Shown: positions 27,331-35,866 of the stretch, piece by piece
Position numbering within the stretch: the first letter of the stretch is position 1
How the letters are laid out: every line of letters begins with the position of its first letter
From: JABWCE01 sp964617955
Lineage (GTDB): Bacteria > Bacteroidota > Bacteroidia > NS11-12g > UBA9320
Assembly (NCBI GenBank): GCA_964617955.1
Contig: CAZTXB010000006.1
Coordinates: forward strand, 62,001-126,000
Direction: 5' to 3'
DNA length: 64,000 nt
The notes under the pieces: generated by a model
Database searches by the model: none
Seen by the model: only the letters and a program-made list of their open reading frames with translations
What the model was told of the DNA's origin: nothing
Translations under genes and position numbers: made by a program

Positions 27331-29727
27331 ATGAATAAAAACAATAGAATTATCCGAAAAGTTGCCATTCTTGGCTCAGGAGTTATGGGAAGTCGTTTGG
27401 CCTGTCACTTCGCCAATGCAGGGGTTAGCACCTTATTGCTCGATATTGTGACCCCAAATCTAGCTGAGAATGAACTCAACCAGCCCGCGGCCAGAAACCG
27501 TCTTGTGAATTCGGCCCTGGAAACTGCTTTAAAATCGAACCCCTCCCCTATTTATAAGACTGAATTTTCTAAAAAAATAAAAACCGGAAATTTTGACGAT
27601 AACCTTTCCTTACTCTCCGAGGTCGACTGGATCATTGAGGCGGTGGTAGAAAACCTGGAAATCAAAAGATCATTGTTTGAAAAAATAGAATTGCACCGAA
27701 AAAAGGAAACCCTGATCTCGAGCAATACAAGCGGCATACCTATAGCCTTGATGGCAAAAGGAAGAAGCGAAGATTTTAAAGCCCATTTCTGTGGCACTCA
27801 TTTTTTTAATCCTCCCAGGTATTTAAGACTTCTCGAAATCATTCCTACTGCCGAAACCAAACCTGAAATTGTAGATTTTCTGATGGATTACGGTAGCCTA
27901 TTTTTAGGTAAAACTACTGTTAAATGCAAGGACACCCCTGCATTTATTGCCAATAGGATAGGTATTTTCAGCATCATGGCCGTATTCAAACTCATGGATG
28001 AAATGGGTCTCAGCATTGAGGAAGTCGATTCTCTAACCGGTCCTTTGACTGGAAAACCGAAATCGGCTACTTTTAGAACGAGCGATGTGGTAGGGCTGGA
28101 TACCTTGGTGAAAGTTGCCAGTGGCTTACAATTGGGCTTGCCCAATGACAAGGATAAAGATATTTTTAAGATTCCGGCTTACCTTCAATCCATGCTTGAG
28201 AAAAATTGGCTGGGGGATAAGAGCGGACAAGGATTTTATAAAAAAACAAAATCGGCCACAGGTGAAAAGCTAATTTTAGCACTAGACCTAAATACTCTCG
28301 AGTACAAAGAACAAACCAAGCCGCGTTTCGATTCGGTTGGCAATGCCAAACAAATTGAAAGCTTGAAGGACCGCTTAAAATTTTTATCTGCCCAAACCGA
28401 TAAGGCCGGCCAATTTCTAAACGCCTTGAATGCGATGGTTTTCCAATATGTGAGTCATCGAATCCCTGAAATTTCTGATGACCTCTACCAAATTGATGAC
28501 GCCATGAAGGCCGGATTTGGTTGGGAATTAGGACCTTTCGAAATCTGGGATACCTTGGGTATAGAAAGAACCTTAGAATCCATGACTAAATCAGGGATAG
28601 AGGTAGCGCCTTGGGTTAAGGAAATGCTTGCTAAGGGTATTCGCAAATTTTATAAGTCAGAGAATGGCAAAGCTTACTATTATAATATCTCCAGCGGGCA
28701 ATACGAAGTTATACCGGGCAGGGAGCATTTTATTATTTTAGAAAATTACAGGAAGGCGACCCCTGTTTGGCAAAACAAAGGATGTACGCTGCACGATATA
28801 GGTGATGGCATTTTAAATCTTGAATTTCACACCAAAATGAATACCCTCGGTTCAGAGGTCTTGGAAGGGATAAACAAGTCCATTGACATCGGCGAAAAAG
28901 GATTTTCAGGTCTGGTGCTCGGAAACAATGCGCCTAATTTTTCGGCAGGAGCCAATCTGGCCATGGTGTTTATGCTTGCTATCGATCAGGAATATGAAGA
29001 ATTGGATTTCGCCATTCGCTATTTTCAAAATACTGTGATGAGGTTGAGGTATTCTGCCATCCCCACCGTAATAGCCCCGCACGGTTTAACTCTTGGCGGA
29101 GGCTGTGAAATGACCTTGCATGCCGACGCAGCGCTTGCGCATTCCGAAACTTATATAGGTTTGGTAGAATTTGGTGTTGGGGTTATCCCGGGCGGAGGTG
29201 GAACCAAGGAGTTTGTGGTCAGAGCTTCCGACAGCTTCTTCGAAGGTGACACGCAATTGGCTACTTTGCAAAACCGTTTTACCACCATTGCCACCGCCAA
29301 GGTAGCCACCTCGGCACATGAGGCTTTCGACCTAGGACTGCTGCACTCAGATAAAGATTCCATCGTGATGAATCTCGATCGACAAATTTCGGAAGCCAAA
29401 ATCAAAGCCTTGGAACTGGCTAATGCAGGATACACGCAACCCATTCCACGTGAAGACATTCTGGTATTAGGCAAAACTGCACTTGGGGCGCTTTACGCAG
29501 GTACAGAGGCGTTCGAAATAAGCAATTTTGCGACCGCACACGATAAGAAAATTGCCAGAAAATTAGCTTTTGTTATGGCTGGTGGCGATTTAAGTCAACC
29601 CACAAAGGTATCGGAGCAGTATTTGCTCGATTTGGAAAGGGAAGCCTTCCTGAGTTTGTTGGGTGAGAAGAAGACCCTTGAAAGGATTCAGTCCATTTTG
29701 AAATCAGGTAAGCCTTTGAGGAATTAG
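27331..29727 (+). CDS. fadN: 3-hydroxyacyl-CoA dehydrogenase/enoyl-CoA hydratase (FadN type)
   Basis: 798 aa bifunctional beta-oxidation enzyme. It begins with an NAD-binding Rossmann fold (VAILGSGVMGS, ~13-20). The hydroxyacyl-CoA dehydrogenase domains include HFCGTHFFNPPRYLRLLEI and KDTPAFIANRIG. A C-terminal crotonase domain shows the oxyanion pieces FSGLVLGNNAPNFSAGAN and APHGLTLGGGCEMTLHADA. The order (dehydrogenase first, hydratase last) and the downstream fadA and fadE match the Bacillus subtilis fadNAE operon. The ATG at 27331 is chosen because the frame upstream overlaps the lipoprotein gene. Confidence 0.93.
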   Translation: MNKNNRIIRKVAILGSGVMGSRLACHFANAGVSTLLLDIVTPNLAENELNQPAARNRLVNSALETALKSNPSPIYKTEFSKKIKTGNFDDNLSLLSEVDWIIEAVVENLEIKRSLFEKIELHRKKETLISSNTSGIPIALMAKGRSEDFKAHFCGTHFFNPPRYLRLLEIIPTAETKPEIVDFLMDYGSLFLGKTTVKCKDTPAFIANRIGIFSIMAVFKLMDEMGLSIEEVDSLTGPLTGKPKSATFRTSDVVGLDTLVKVASGLQLGLPNDKDKDIFKIPAYLQSMLEKNWLGDKSGQGFYKKTKSATGEKLILALDLNTLEYKEQTKPRFDSVGNAKQIESLKDRLKFLSAQTDKAGQFLNALNAMVFQYVSHRIPEISDDLYQIDDAMKAGFGWELGPFEIWDTLGIERTLESMTKSGIEVAPWVKEMLAKGIRKFYKSENGKAYYYNISSGQYEVIPGREHFIILENYRKATPVWQNKGCTLHDIGDGILNLEFHTKMNTLGSEVLEGINKSIDIGEKGFSGLVLGNNAPNFSAGANLAMVFMLAIDQEYEELDFAIRYFQNTVMRLRYSAIPTVIAPHGLTLGGGCEMTLHADAALAHSETYIGLVEFGVGVIPGGGGTKEFVVRASDSFFEGDTQLATLQNRFTTIATAKVATSAHEAFDLGLLHSDKDSIVMNLDRQISEAKIKALELANAGYTQPIPREDILVLGKTALGALYAGTEAFEISNFATAHDKKIARKLAFVMAGGDLSQPTKVSEQYLLDLEREAFLSLLGEKKTLERIQSILKSGKPLRN

Positions 29728-29752
29728 CAGGAGACTAAAAGAGAATAGAGTA

Positions 29753-30081
29753 TAAGATATAAGATTTTAGATTTAGGAAACCAAACCATGGGGCAAAATT
29801 ATAAAGAGTTGAAAATTTGGTCATTGACTAAACAGATTGGCATTGATGTATCTCTCTTAACTCAAAAGTTTCCTGTCGTAGAAATATATGAATTGGAATC
29901 GCAATTCATCCTCTCACGCGAAGTTCAAATTCTAAATGAAGAATATTTTCAAAAAATAATGGCAAAGATAGACGCGTTAAAAAAACTGCGGTATCTCTTA
30001 AAATCTAATTTCACAATGCCTAAAACTTTAAAATAATTATGACACTTAATAAAAGTCTTCTATCCAAAATCTTACATCTCA
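29753..30081. mobile_element. Degenerate four-helix-bundle element with terminal inverted repeats
   Basis: The 20-nt sequence TAAGATATAAGATTTTAGAT at 29753-29772 is complementary at 17 of 20 positions to 30062-30081. Between the arms lies a shortened four-helix-bundle gene. The whole unit fills the fadN-fadA junction. The layout, a small helical-protein gene inside a long imperfect stem, is like intervening sequences known from 23S rRNA genes. Confidence 0.65.
29788..30036 (+). pseudogene. Shrunken four-helix-bundle (23S-IVP family) gene
   Basis: An 82-codon frame. The first ~35 residues (YKELKIWSLTKQIGIDVSLLTQKFP) align with the start of the intact family member at 31480 (FKELNVWKESRILVKEIYLLTKNFP). 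The last ~30 (EVQILNEEYFQKIMAKIDALKKLRYLL) align with its last helix. The middle two helices, including the family hallmark RRAA-(S/V)SI...NIAEG, are missing. The frame is preserved over the deletion. It is either a dead remnant or a two-helix product. Confidence 0.7.
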
Positions 30082-30094
30082 TAATCTTAAAATA

Positions 30095-31270
30095 ATGAAC
30101 ACAGCATACATCGTTAGAGGTTTCAGAACTGCGGTTACCAAATCAAAAAGGGGTGGATTTAGATTTACTTCACCGGTTGATTTCGGAGCGGAAGTTATCA
30201 ATCAATTACTGGCCGCTGTGCCTGCTTTGGATCCAAACAGGGTAGACGACCTCATCGTTGGAAATGCCGTTTCAGAAGCTGAGCAAGGCTTGCAAATGGC
30301 GAGATGGATAGCCCTTAGAAGCAACCTGCCTCTCAGTGTTCCGGGTGTTACGGTAAATCGCTATTGCGGCAGCGGAATAGAAACCATAGCCATGGCCACC
30401 GCAAAAATTCAAAGTGGAATGGCCGACTGCATCATCGCCGGAGGTGTGGAAAGCATGAGCTTAGTGCCTACAGTTGGGTATAAAACGGTGCCCAATTACA
30501 CCATCGCAAGTGAACACCCCGATTACTATATCGGAATGGGATTGACAGCCGAAGAAGTCTCCCTTAAATACCAGGTTGGCCGCACGGAACAGGACGAGTT
30601 TTCGTATCAGTCACATATGAAGGCCCTGGCGGCCTTGAAGTCAGGAAAGTTTAAATCTGAAATAGCGCCGGTAAACATTGAAGAAACCTATTACGATAAC
30701 GGCAAAAGAAAACAACGCTCGTTTTTGGTAGAAGTAGATGAAGGACCCAGGTCCGACACCACCACGGATTCTTTGTCAAAATTAAAACCGGCCTTTAAAC
30801 AAGGAGGAATGGTAACTGCCGGAAACTCCTCCCAAACCAGTGATGGAGCAGCATTCGTATTGGTGATGAGTGAGAAAATGATGAAAGAACTCGGCTTGGA
30901 GCCCGAATCCAGATTAGTGAATTGTGTGAGCGTAGGTGTAAGTCCACGCTATATGGGAATAGGCCCATGCGAGGCTGTTCCAAAGGTTTTGAAACAAAGC
31001 GGCTTAAATCTTCAGGACATAGGGGTCATAGAATTGAATGAGGCCTTCGCTGCCCAAGCTCTTGCGGTTATAGGCACTTTAAATTTAGATCCACAAAAGG
31101 TAAACCCGAATGGGGGTGCCATTGCCCTCGGGCATCCTTTAGGTTGCACCGGAGCACGCTTGGCCATTACCATTTCGAGGGAACTGAAGGAACGAAAACA
31201 AAAACTTGGTTTGGTAACGGCTTGTATAGGGGGTGGACAGGGAATAGCAGCGGTGATTGAGCGACTTTGA
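30095..31270 (+). CDS. fadA: Acetyl-CoA C-acyltransferase (3-ketoacyl-CoA thiolase)
   Basis: 391 aa thiolase, last step of beta-oxidation, releasing acetyl-CoA. The nucleophile is C91 in VNRYCGSGIETIA, the histidine lies in NPNGGAIALGHPLGCTGAR, and the second catalytic Cys is in LVTACIGGGQG. The length is normal for the family. It lies between two four-helix-bundle elements that separate it from fadN (367 nt) and fadE (812 nt including the assembly gap). Confidence 0.96.
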   Translation: MNTAYIVRGFRTAVTKSKRGGFRFTSPVDFGAEVINQLLAAVPALDPNRVDDLIVGNAVSEAEQGLQMARWIALRSNLPLSVPGVTVNRYCGSGIETIAMATAKIQSGMADCIIAGGVESMSLVPTVGYKTVPNYTIASEHPDYYIGMGLTAEEVSLKYQVGRTEQDEFSYQSHMKALAALKSGKFKSEIAPVNIEETYYDNGKRKQRSFLVEVDEGPRSDTTTDSLSKLKPAFKQGGMVTAGNSSQTSDGAAFVLVMSEKMMKELGLEPESRLVNCVSVGVSPRYMGIGPCEAVPKVLKQSGLNLQDIGVIELNEAFAAQALAVIGTLNLDPQKVNPNGGAIALGHPLGCTGARLAITISRELKERKQKLGLVTACIGGGQGIAAVIERL

Positions 31271-31331
31271 CGTTATAGCAATGAAATCAGGACATTAAAA
31301 AATAAGGAGAACCCAATTTTGATGGTATGAA

Positions 31332-31346
31332 GTTAGGATGTTATGA
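31332..31346. repeat. Inverted single copy of the 23-nt array core
   Basis: GTTAGGATGTTATGA here is the exact reverse complement of TCATAACATCCTAAC, the core of the forward 23-nt units at 31432-31446 and 31872-31886. The RNA can therefore fold left to right over the four-helix-bundle gene. Confidence 0.85.
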
Positions 31347-31407
31347 AATTAAGATAATTAGAATATGGATTAGTCTATATTATTTCTTTATCTTATTTAA
31401 ATTGCGA

Positions 31408-31473
31408 ATCATAACGTCTTAATGTCGTAACTCATAACATCCTAACATCAAAACTCATAACCTCCTAACATCA
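31408..31473. repeat. Left block of the 23-nt tandem array
   Basis: About three units of a 23-nt repeat (consensus AACATCAAAACTCATAACATCCT), the first one degenerate (ATCATAACGTCTTAATGTCGT), ending 6 nt before the four-helix-bundle ATG at 31480. Confidence 0.85.
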
Positions 31474-31479
31474 ATAAAA

Positions 31480-31908
31480 ATGAACTCCAATAAAATAATA
31501 AAACCACATAACTTTAAGGAACTAAATGTTTGGAAAGAATCGCGGATATTGGTTAAGGAAATCTATTTACTAACTAAGAATTTTCCAAAAGATGAAAAAT
31601 TCGGATTAGTATCTCAAATAAGGAGAGCTGCTATTTCAATATGTGCTAACATAGCTGAAGGAACTGGCAGGGATACAGAAAATCAACTCTTAAATTTTTT
31701 AAATATCGCAAAAGGTTCTGCATACGAGATAGAGAATCTCTTAATTTTATGTAAAGATTTAGAATATTTAAACGAACAAGAATTTATTAGCTTAGAATCC
31801 CAAGTTATTAAAATTCAAAATATGTTATACCGTTTCTCAGAAAAAATTCAAAATGATCTTAACATCAAAACTCATAACATCCTAACATCAAAACTCATAA
31901 CATCCTAA
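31480..31908 (+). CDS. Four-helix-bundle protein (23S rRNA-intervening-sequence protein family)
   Basis: 142 aa. It has the family layout: FKELNVWKESRILVKEIYLLT (helix 1), FGLVSQIRRAAISICANIAEG with the hallmark RRAA...NIAEG (helix 2), NFLNIAKGSAYEIENLLILCKDL (helix 3) and a final helix (EFISLESQVIKIQNMLYRFSEKI). Relatives are encoded by intervening sequences in 23S rRNA genes, and the fold is shared with the Avd accessory protein of retroelements. The basic ring of the pentameric fold binds nucleic acid. Residues 128-142 and the TAA stop are encoded by the tandem array itself. No reverse transcriptase or transposase is nearby. Confidence 0.88.
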   Translation: MNSNKIIKPHNFKELNVWKESRILVKEIYLLTKNFPKDEKFGLVSQIRRAAISICANIAEGTGRDTENQLLNFLNIAKGSAYEIENLLILCKDLEYLNEQEFISLESQVIKIQNMLYRFSEKIQNDLNIKTHNILTSKLITS

Positions 31909-31937
31909 CATCAAAACTCATAACATCCTAACATCAA
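31861..31937. repeat. Right block of the 23-nt tandem array, before the gap
   Basis: Identical 23-nt units begin at 31861, 31884 and 31907, with a fourth starting at 31930 and cut by the Ns. The first two units supply the C-terminal codons and stop of the four-helix-bundle gene. Confidence 0.95.
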
Positions 31938-32037
31938 NNNNNNNNNNNNNNNNNNNNNNNNNNNNNNNNNNNNNNNNNNNNNNNNNNNNNNNNNNNNNNN
32001 NNNNNNNNNNNNNNNNNNNNNNNNNNNNNNNNNNNNN
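31938..32037. other. Assembly gap (100 Ns) inside the tandem array
   Basis: Exactly 100 Ns, the usual placeholder for a scaffold join of unknown length. Both sides are the same 23-nt repeat, so the missing DNA is most likely more array units. The true distance between fadA and fadE is unknown. Confidence 0.95.
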
Positions 32038-32082
32038 AACTCATAACATCTTAACATCACAACTCATAACATCTTAATTTCA
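32038..32082. repeat. Right block of the 23-nt tandem array, after the gap
   Basis: Two divergent units (AACTCATAACATCTTAACATCAC and a partial one) run directly into the fadE ATG at 32083. The unit here has CTT in place of CCT and CAC in place of AAA, so copies across the gap are not identical. Confidence 0.85.
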
Positions 32083-33861
32083 ATGAACAAAATAACCCTC
32101 AAAGGCGGCGAATTTCTTATTAAGGACCAGCCCGCAAATTCAGTTTTTATACCTGAGGAATTTTCGGAAGAACAAATCATGTTTAGCGACATGGCCAACG
32201 ATTTCTTAAAAAGTCGTGTATGGCCAAATGTGGTCAAACTCGACAAAAACGAACAACCCGGTTTGATGGAAAAATTGTTGGAAGAAGCCGGAGAATTGGG
32301 TCTCTTGGGTGCCGGCGTCCCTGACGAATATGGGGGTATGGGCGTAGATTTCAATACAGAAACCATACTTGCGGAGCATTTGGGACCCAGTCATTCATTT
32401 GGAGTAGCTGCAGCTGCCCATAGTGGAATTGGCACTTTGCCGCTTCTGTATTTTGGCACAGAGTCCCAGAAGCAGAAATACCTGCCAGGCTTGGTAACGG
32501 GAAAAATAAAAGCAGCCTATTGCCTTACCGAACCCGGAAGCGGAAGTGATGCTTTGGCTGCCAAAACCAGGGCTGACCTCACAGAGGATGGTAAACACTA
32601 TGTGCTCAATGGCCAAAAAATGTGGATTACCAACGCGGGATTCGCCAATTTACTCACCGTATTTGCAAAAATAAACGGTGAGCATTTTACTGCCTTTCTG
32701 GTTGAGGCCGATACCCCCGGAATAAAGTTGGGAGAGGAAGAGGAAAAACTCGGAATCAAAGGGTCATCTACCCGCCAGATATTTTTTGAAAATGTAAAAA
32801 TTCCAACAGAGAATTTGTTGGGCGAAGAGGGAAAGGGTCATAAAATAGCCTTCAATGTGCTCAACATAGGGCGATATAAGTTATGCGCTATGGTGATGGG
32901 CGGTTCGAAAGAAGCTACCTCTGTGGCCGTTAAATATGCCAACGAGAGGCAGCAATTTGATGTACCCATTTCGAGTTTTGGAGCCATTAAGCACAAAATT
33001 GGAGAAATGGCAGTAAGAACTTTTGCCGCTGAATCGGCCACCTACCGAACCTCAGCGCTCATCAACGACAAAATTACCGAACTGGTTCAGGCCGGAACGG
33101 ATAAAGTTGCAGCCAAACTGCAAGCCGCAGAAGAATACAGCATCGAATGTGCCATTTTAAAAATTTTGGGTTCGGAAGTACTGGATTATGTTACCGATGA
33201 GGCCGTACAGATTTTTGGAGGAACCGGTTACAGTGAAGAATATCCGGTAGCAAGGTATTACAGAGATAGCCGCATCAACCGAATATTTGAAGGCACCAAC
33301 GAAATAAACCGCATGCTCACTGTAGGTATGATGCTAAAACGAACCATGAAGGGTCAGCTCGACTTAATGGGACCTGCGTTGGCCATACAAAAGGAGCTGA
33401 CCTCCATCCCTGAATTTGGCGATGAACCGGAAGGTTACCTCGCCAGAGAAAAAAAATCATTGGCTCAGGCCAAAAAGGCCATCCTCATGGTGGCCGGGGC
33501 TGCCGTTCAAAAGTTTATGATGGAATTTGAAAAAGAGCAAGAAATTATGATGAATCTGGCCGATATGCTCATCGATTTGTATGCCGCTGAAAGCACCATT
33601 TTAAGGGTTGAAAAACTCCACAACCTGAAACCCCAAAGCGCAGTGCTTTGGGAAAACATCGCCAAATGTTTTATGAGCGATGCATTAGAGCGCATCAACC
33701 TGAGCGGAAAGCATGCTGTCACTGCCTTTGCCGAAGGCGATGAATTGCGGATGATGCTTTTGGGATTAAAGCGCTATACCAAGTACGAGCCCATCAATAC
33801 CACGGCGGTGAGAAGAGATGTGGCCAATTATATCATCGAAGCAGGCGGGTATAATTTGTAA
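32083..33861 (+). CDS. fadE: Acyl-CoA dehydrogenase (FadE type)
   Basis: 592 aa FAD enzyme, first step of beta-oxidation. The N-terminal part has FIPEEFSEEQ and the helical domain; CLTEPGSGSDA and KMWITNAGFA form the FAD/substrate region. RQQFDVPISSFGAIKHKI and QIFGGTGYSEEYPVARYYRDSRINRIFEGTNEINR are family signatures, the latter containing the catalytic-region Glu. A ~170-residue C-terminal extension makes it like B. subtilis FadE (594 aa). The tandem array abuts its ATG, so its own leader may be the array. Confidence 0.95.
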   Translation: MNKITLKGGEFLIKDQPANSVFIPEEFSEEQIMFSDMANDFLKSRVWPNVVKLDKNEQPGLMEKLLEEAGELGLLGAGVPDEYGGMGVDFNTETILAEHLGPSHSFGVAAAAHSGIGTLPLLYFGTESQKQKYLPGLVTGKIKAAYCLTEPGSGSDALAAKTRADLTEDGKHYVLNGQKMWITNAGFANLLTVFAKINGEHFTAFLVEADTPGIKLGEEEEKLGIKGSSTRQIFFENVKIPTENLLGEEGKGHKIAFNVLNIGRYKLCAMVMGGSKEATSVAVKYANERQQFDVPISSFGAIKHKIGEMAVRTFAAESATYRTSALINDKITELVQAGTDKVAAKLQAAEEYSIECAILKILGSEVLDYVTDEAVQIFGGTGYSEEYPVARYYRDSRINRIFEGTNEINRMLTVGMMLKRTMKGQLDLMGPALAIQKELTSIPEFGDEPEGYLAREKKSLAQAKKAILMVAGAAVQKFMMEFEKEQEIMMNLADMLIDLYAAESTILRVEKLHNLKPQSAVLWENIAKCFMSDALERINLSGKHAVTAFAEGDELRMMLLGLKRYTKYEPINTTAVRRDVANYIIEAGGYNL

Positions 33862-34102
33862 TCAGGAAAGATCGCGGAGTAGGTTAATGTACCGCCTATG
33901 AAAAGTAATGCTGTTTACAAATGAATAGGAATTCTTAATTGTTACAAAAAATAATAAATCACCTGTGTCTCATGGTGGCTCCCTTTAGGCCTTCTAAGAC
34001 GCACAGAAAGTTTCATGTGATGCCCTTAGAACCATGTCGAATCCCAATGCTGAAAATAATCCGGATAGTTAATCCGAATCTTTAGGGAAGGGAGCCTCAG
34101 TT

Positions 34103-35647
34103 CTATACCTCAAACTTTATTCCTTGCGCCAGAGGCATTTCTTTTCCGTAATTGATCGTATTGGTTTGACGACGCATATAAGCTTTCCACGAATCGCTGC
34201 CCGATTCTCTTCCACCTCCGGTTTCTTTTTCTCCACCAAAGGCACCCCCTATTTCGGCACCTGAAGTTCCGATGTTTACATTGGCAATGCCACAATCGCT
34301 TCCTTCTACACTTAAAAAGGAATGGGCTTCTCGCATATTGTTGGTAAAAATGGCTGAACTTAAGCCTTGCCTCACATCATTCTGCATGGCAATGGCCTCG
34401 TGAATATGGGTATAACGCAATAAATAGGCTATGGGTGCAAAGGTTTCATCTTGCACAATGCGGTAATGATTTTTGGCTTCGACCAAGGTGGGAAGTACAT
34501 AGCTACCCGATTCATACCCGGGACCGCTCAATACTTTATTTCCAAAAATAACATTTCCCCCTTCTTCCTCTGCTTCCTTTATAGCCATGAGATAATGCTT
34601 CACCGCCTCTGCATCGATGAGTGGGCCCACATGGTTGGCTTCATCCAGCGGATTGCCGATTTTGAGTTGTTTGTATATTTTTACCAGTCTGGCAGTAAAT
34701 TTATCATAAACCGAATCCTGAATGATTAGGCGGCGTGTGGTGGTGCATCTTTGGCCGGCAGTGCCCACTGCACCAAATACGGCAGCCTTCAGGGCCATGT
34801 TCATGTCGGCCTCCTCGGTGATAATAAGGGCATTGTTTCCCCCCAATTCCAAAAGACTTTTCCCCAAGCGTGCTCCTACCAACTGGCCCACCCTTTTGCC
34901 CATTCTGGTGCTTCCGGTGGCCGAAATTAAGGCTATGCGCTCATCTTTAGCCATATTCTCGCCAATTCTTGAATCTCCAATCACAAGATTCAAGATTCCT
35001 TCAGGTAAATTATTGTCTACCAATACCAATTTGATAATGTGATGAACCGCTACTGCAGACAAGGGTGTTTTTTCGGAAGGTTTCCATATGCAAACATCAC
35101 CACAAACCAGTGCCAGCATAGCATTCCAACTCCAAACCGCCACAGGAAAGTTAAATGCCGATATGATGCCAACAACCCCTAAGGGATGCCATTGTTCCTG
35201 CATGTGGTGCTCATCTCTTTCGCTCACTATGGTAAGTCCGTACAGCTGACGCGATAAACCAACGGCATAGTCGCAAATGTCTATCATTTCCTGAACCTCA
35301 CCCCATCCTTCTTGTAAACTCTTTCCCATTTCATAAGAAACCAAGCGCCCCAGTTCCTCCTTATTTTCTCTTAACTTTAATCCCATCTGCCGCACTATTT
35401 CTCCTCTCCTGGGTGCCGGAACCTTTCTCCAGTATTCAAAAGCCGAAAGGGCTACCTTGGTTACCCTCTCATACTCTGTGGTGGTTGCAAAGGCAACCGA
35501 GGCTATGCTCTTTCCATCGACCGGGCTTTTTATTTCGCGCCTTTCAGCTCCAACGGGTGTAATCCATTGGCTACCTGTACACACACTTTCATTATTTGCG
35601 TTTATTCCCAGTTTAAAAAGGGTCGATTCTAAATTTATATCTTTCAT
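34103..35647 (-). CDS. amaB: ALDH7-type aldehyde dehydrogenase (aminoadipic semialdehyde/piperideine-6-carboxylate)
   Basis: 514 aa NAD(P)-dependent enzyme. The N-terminus CTGSQWITPVGAE, the ISAFNFPVAVWSWN segment, the general-base Glu in LLELGGNNALI, the nucleophilic Cys in GTAGQRCTTTRRL and the C-terminal NVNIGTSGAEIGGAFGGEKETGGGRESGSD-like block (E, G and S rich, key residues listed only in part) are typical of the antiquitin group that oxidises alpha-aminoadipic semialdehyde in lysine breakdown. The start is ATG 35647, because the TTG upstream is part of the promoter box. It stands alone, divergent from terC. Confidence 0.85.
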   Translation of the reverse strand: MKDINLESTLFKLGINANNESVCTGSQWITPVGAERREIKSPVDGKSIASVAFATTTEYERVTKVALSAFEYWRKVPAPRRGEIVRQMGLKLRENKEELGRLVSYEMGKSLQEGWGEVQEMIDICDYAVGLSRQLYGLTIVSERDEHHMQEQWHPLGVVGIISAFNFPVAVWSWNAMLALVCGDVCIWKPSEKTPLSAVAVHHIIKLVLVDNNLPEGILNLVIGDSRIGENMAKDERIALISATGSTRMGKRVGQLVGARLGKSLLELGGNNALIITEEADMNMALKAAVFGAVGTAGQRCTTTRRLIIQDSVYDKFTARLVKIYKQLKIGNPLDEANHVGPLIDAEAVKHYLMAIKEAEEEGGNVIFGNKVLSGPGYESGSYVLPTLVEAKNHYRIVQDETFAPIAYLLRYTHIHEAIAMQNDVRQGLSSAIFTNNMREAHSFLSVEGSDCGIANVNIGTSGAEIGGAFGGEKETGGGRESGSDSWKAYMRRQTNTINYGKEMPLAQGIKFEV

Positions 35648-35659
35648 GCTTCGTGTAAG

Positions 35660-35667
35660 CAAAGGTA
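35660..35667 (-). promoter_or_regulatory. -7 box TACCTTTG of the ALDH7 gene
   Basis: A perfect TAnnTTTG match on the minus strand, 12 nt before the ATG at 35647. It overlaps a TTG that could otherwise be mistaken for the start codon. Confidence 0.6.
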
Positions 35668-35866
35668 ATGAAAATTAAGGATGCCTGCGAAATAATCCCA
35701 TTGATTCGGCTTACAGTAATCTGATTATGAGGTTCTTGTTAAGTTAATAAGTAACTTTGATGGGAATTTTGAGGCCGTTGCCCTGTTCAAGATATTGCTT
35801 TAATTTGTGCTCGTGGTTTTGGGATTATAGACTAATTTCGCGGCTGATAAATTTTAATAATTCAAG

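Noticed and set aside
31480..31908. Four-helix-bundle gene as an Avd protein of a diversity-generating retroelement
   Set aside because: No reverse transcriptase, template repeat or variable target gene lies within the window.
31861..32082. Possible CRISPR array because of 23-nt identical units
   Set aside because: The units are directly adjacent with no spacers between them, and no cas genes lie nearby. It is a plain tandem repeat.
33974..34095. GGCTCCCTT and AAGGGAGCC as terminal repeats of an element between fadE and the ALDH7 gene
   Set aside because: Only nine bases match, with no internal structure or second copy. Too weak to call.
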